IMG/VR virus record: IMGVR_UViG_3300033149_004458
Location: 1-64,000 of that record
Strand: one strand, 5' to 3'
Source of the DNA: a virus
DNA: 64,000 nucleotides
In this document: positions 63,298-64,000 of the stretch, piece by piece
Layout: every line of letters begins with the position of its first letter
Numbering within the stretch: the first letter of the stretch is position 1
Program-made: the position numbers and the translations under genes
Notes under the pieces: generated by a model
Database searches by the model: none
Seen by the model: the letters and a program-made list of their open reading frames with translations, nothing else
Told to the model about the DNA's origin: nothing

Positions 63298-63963
63298 ATG
63301 AAAGCCAAGAGTAAATCAGAAGGCGACAAGAGGCTGTATAAGATTATCTATGCAGACCCACCTTGGAGATATAAGAATTGGTCTATGTCTGAGCTTGCCC
63401 AACGTGGTGAGAAGTGGGCCAGGCGGATGGGTAGAAGCCCTTATGATGTCATGGACACAGAGGATATTTGTAAACTTCCTGTTGGGGAATTAGCTGCTAA
63501 AGATTGTGTTCTTTTTCTTTGGGTTACAGACCCAAAGCTTGAGGAGGCTTTCAAAGTTATTAATGCATGGGGATTTAGCTACCGAACGGTTGCATTTACG
63601 TGGGTTAAGACGAACAAGAAACGCGGTCTTGCCCCATTAGGAGAACATTTAGGCGCTTTAATGGCTTATGGCCTAGAGGGATACTTTGATTGGTTGTTTT
63701 GCTTCGGGCTCGGTTTCTGGACAAGGGCAAATCCAGAAATGTGCTTACTTGCTACACGGGGACACCCGAAGAGAGTTAGCAACAAGGTACAACAGCTATG
63801 TATTGCTCCAAGAAGAGATCACAGTAGAAAGCCTGATGAGATAAGAGACAGAATAGTTGAATTGTGTGGAGATTTACCTAGAATTGAATTATTTGCCAGG
63901 CCCCCAATTCCCGAAGGATGGGACGTTTGGGGAGATGAAGTAGAAAGTGATGTAATTCTATGA
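63298..63963 (+). CDS. MT-A70 family N6-adenine methyltransferase, 221 aa
   Basis: The signature YADPPWRY occurs near residue 18-25 (DPPW is the catalytic motif). Later VLFLWVTDPKLEEAF and GFSYRTVAFTWVKTNKK follow, and the C-terminal RPPIPEGWDVWGDEVE closes the fold. These are standard MT-A70/Dam-like features found in many phages, methylating adenine in DNA (or, less likely, RNA). It provides a second methyltransferase besides the beta-class enzyme at 50623. The stop overlaps the next ATG (ATGA). Confidence 0.92.
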   Translation: MKAKSKSEGDKRLYKIIYADPPWRYKNWSMSELAQRGEKWARRMGRSPYDVMDTEDICKLPVGELAAKDCVLFLWVTDPKLEEAFKVINAWGFSYRTVAFTWVKTNKKRGLAPLGEHLGALMAYGLEGYFDWLFCFGLGFWTRANPEMCLLATRGHPKRVSNKVQQLCIAPRRDHSRKPDEIRDRIVELCGDLPRIELFARPPIPEGWDVWGDEVESDVIL

Positions 63964-64000
63964 AAGACACAATTAGATATAGAAAGGAAAATAGACTGGT
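63960..64000 (+). CDS. Partial hypothetical protein, cut by the window end
   Basis: An ATG overlaps the methyltransferase stop (ATGA) and the frame stays open to the window end: Met-Lys-Asp-Thr-Ile-Arg-Tyr-Arg-Lys-Glu-Asn-Arg-Leu. The start is basic. Too short to identify; the rightward operon evidently continues beyond the window. Confidence 0.5.
   Translation, partial: MKDTIRYRKENRL

Noticed and set aside
1-64000. Lysogeny module, transposon or reverse transcriptase
   Set aside because: No integrase, excisionase, transposase, inverted terminal repeats with target duplication or RT motif was found on either strand.

Overview
This window is most of the genome of a tailed double-stranded DNA bacteriophage (Caudoviricetes) with a siphovirus-like tail. 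It has an HK97-type head module, a long tape measure, a tail tube, and no recognisable contractile sheath. Genes are densely packed, often with overlapping stop and start codons, and mostly preceded by AGGAGG-type ribosome binding sites. The promoters I can read are sigma70-type, so the host is a bacterium, but nothing in the sequence fixes its phylum. I found no integrase, transposase, reverse transcriptase or CRISPR array. The last gene is cut by the right edge.

Layout. (1) 1-2.5 kb, plus strand: a few small unknown genes, two clear terminators, an array of GGTATCTAACCT / GGTTAAGT repeats with a strong embedded promoter, and a GTGGAAA inverted-repeat cluster. (2) 2.8-42.6 kb, minus strand: the late operon. 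Read in the direction of transcription it runs small and large terminase, portal, protease-scaffold fusion, decoration protein, major capsid protein and connectors. A six-gene glycan-modification cassette follows, then neck proteins, tail terminator, tail tube, tail assembly chaperones with a textbook -1 frameshift signal, tape measure, two baseplate-hub proteins, and a large set of beta-helix, LamG and beta-propeller adhesins and lytic enzymes. (3) 42.5-52.1 kb, minus strand: an early/accessory block of many very small genes (membrane peptides, zinc-finger microproteins), an RNA ligase, a metallophosphoesterase, a DNA methyltransferase, a tRNA-Trp and a second degenerate tRNA-like element. 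(4) 52.06-52.45 kb: an AT-rich divergent control region with several TTGACA-17-TATAAT class promoters. (5) 52.4-64 kb, plus strand: replication and recombination. It holds a family A DNA polymerase with 3'-5' exonuclease, RecA, a zinc-containing SSB-like protein, a helicase-loader-like protein, DnaB helicase, a Holliday-junction-resolvase-like nuclease, a Cas4/RecB-like nuclease, a metallophosphoesterase, a TOPRIM primase, a dCMP-deaminase-like protein and an MT-A70 methyltransferase.

How it fits together. The divergent region at 52.2 kb launches leftward early genes and the rightward replication operon. The replication operon supplies its own polymerase, helicase, primase, SSB and recombinase. 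The leftward late operon builds the particle. The glycan cassette (two separate glycosyltransferases, a GT4-GT2 fusion, an FkbM methyltransferase, a second methyltransferase, and a sulfatase/phosphotransferase-like protein) lies between head-connector and neck genes and is translationally coupled to them, so it is probably expressed with virion proteins. If the genome is circularly permuted, the rightward operon would continue past 64 kb into the plus-strand genes at the left end and meet the late operon at the convergent terminator near 2.5 kb; this is inference.

Sixteen genes listed here are under 60 codons and were found by reading frames directly. Several starts were moved downstream of the longest open frame because the ribosome binding site or an overlapping neighbour supports the later start.
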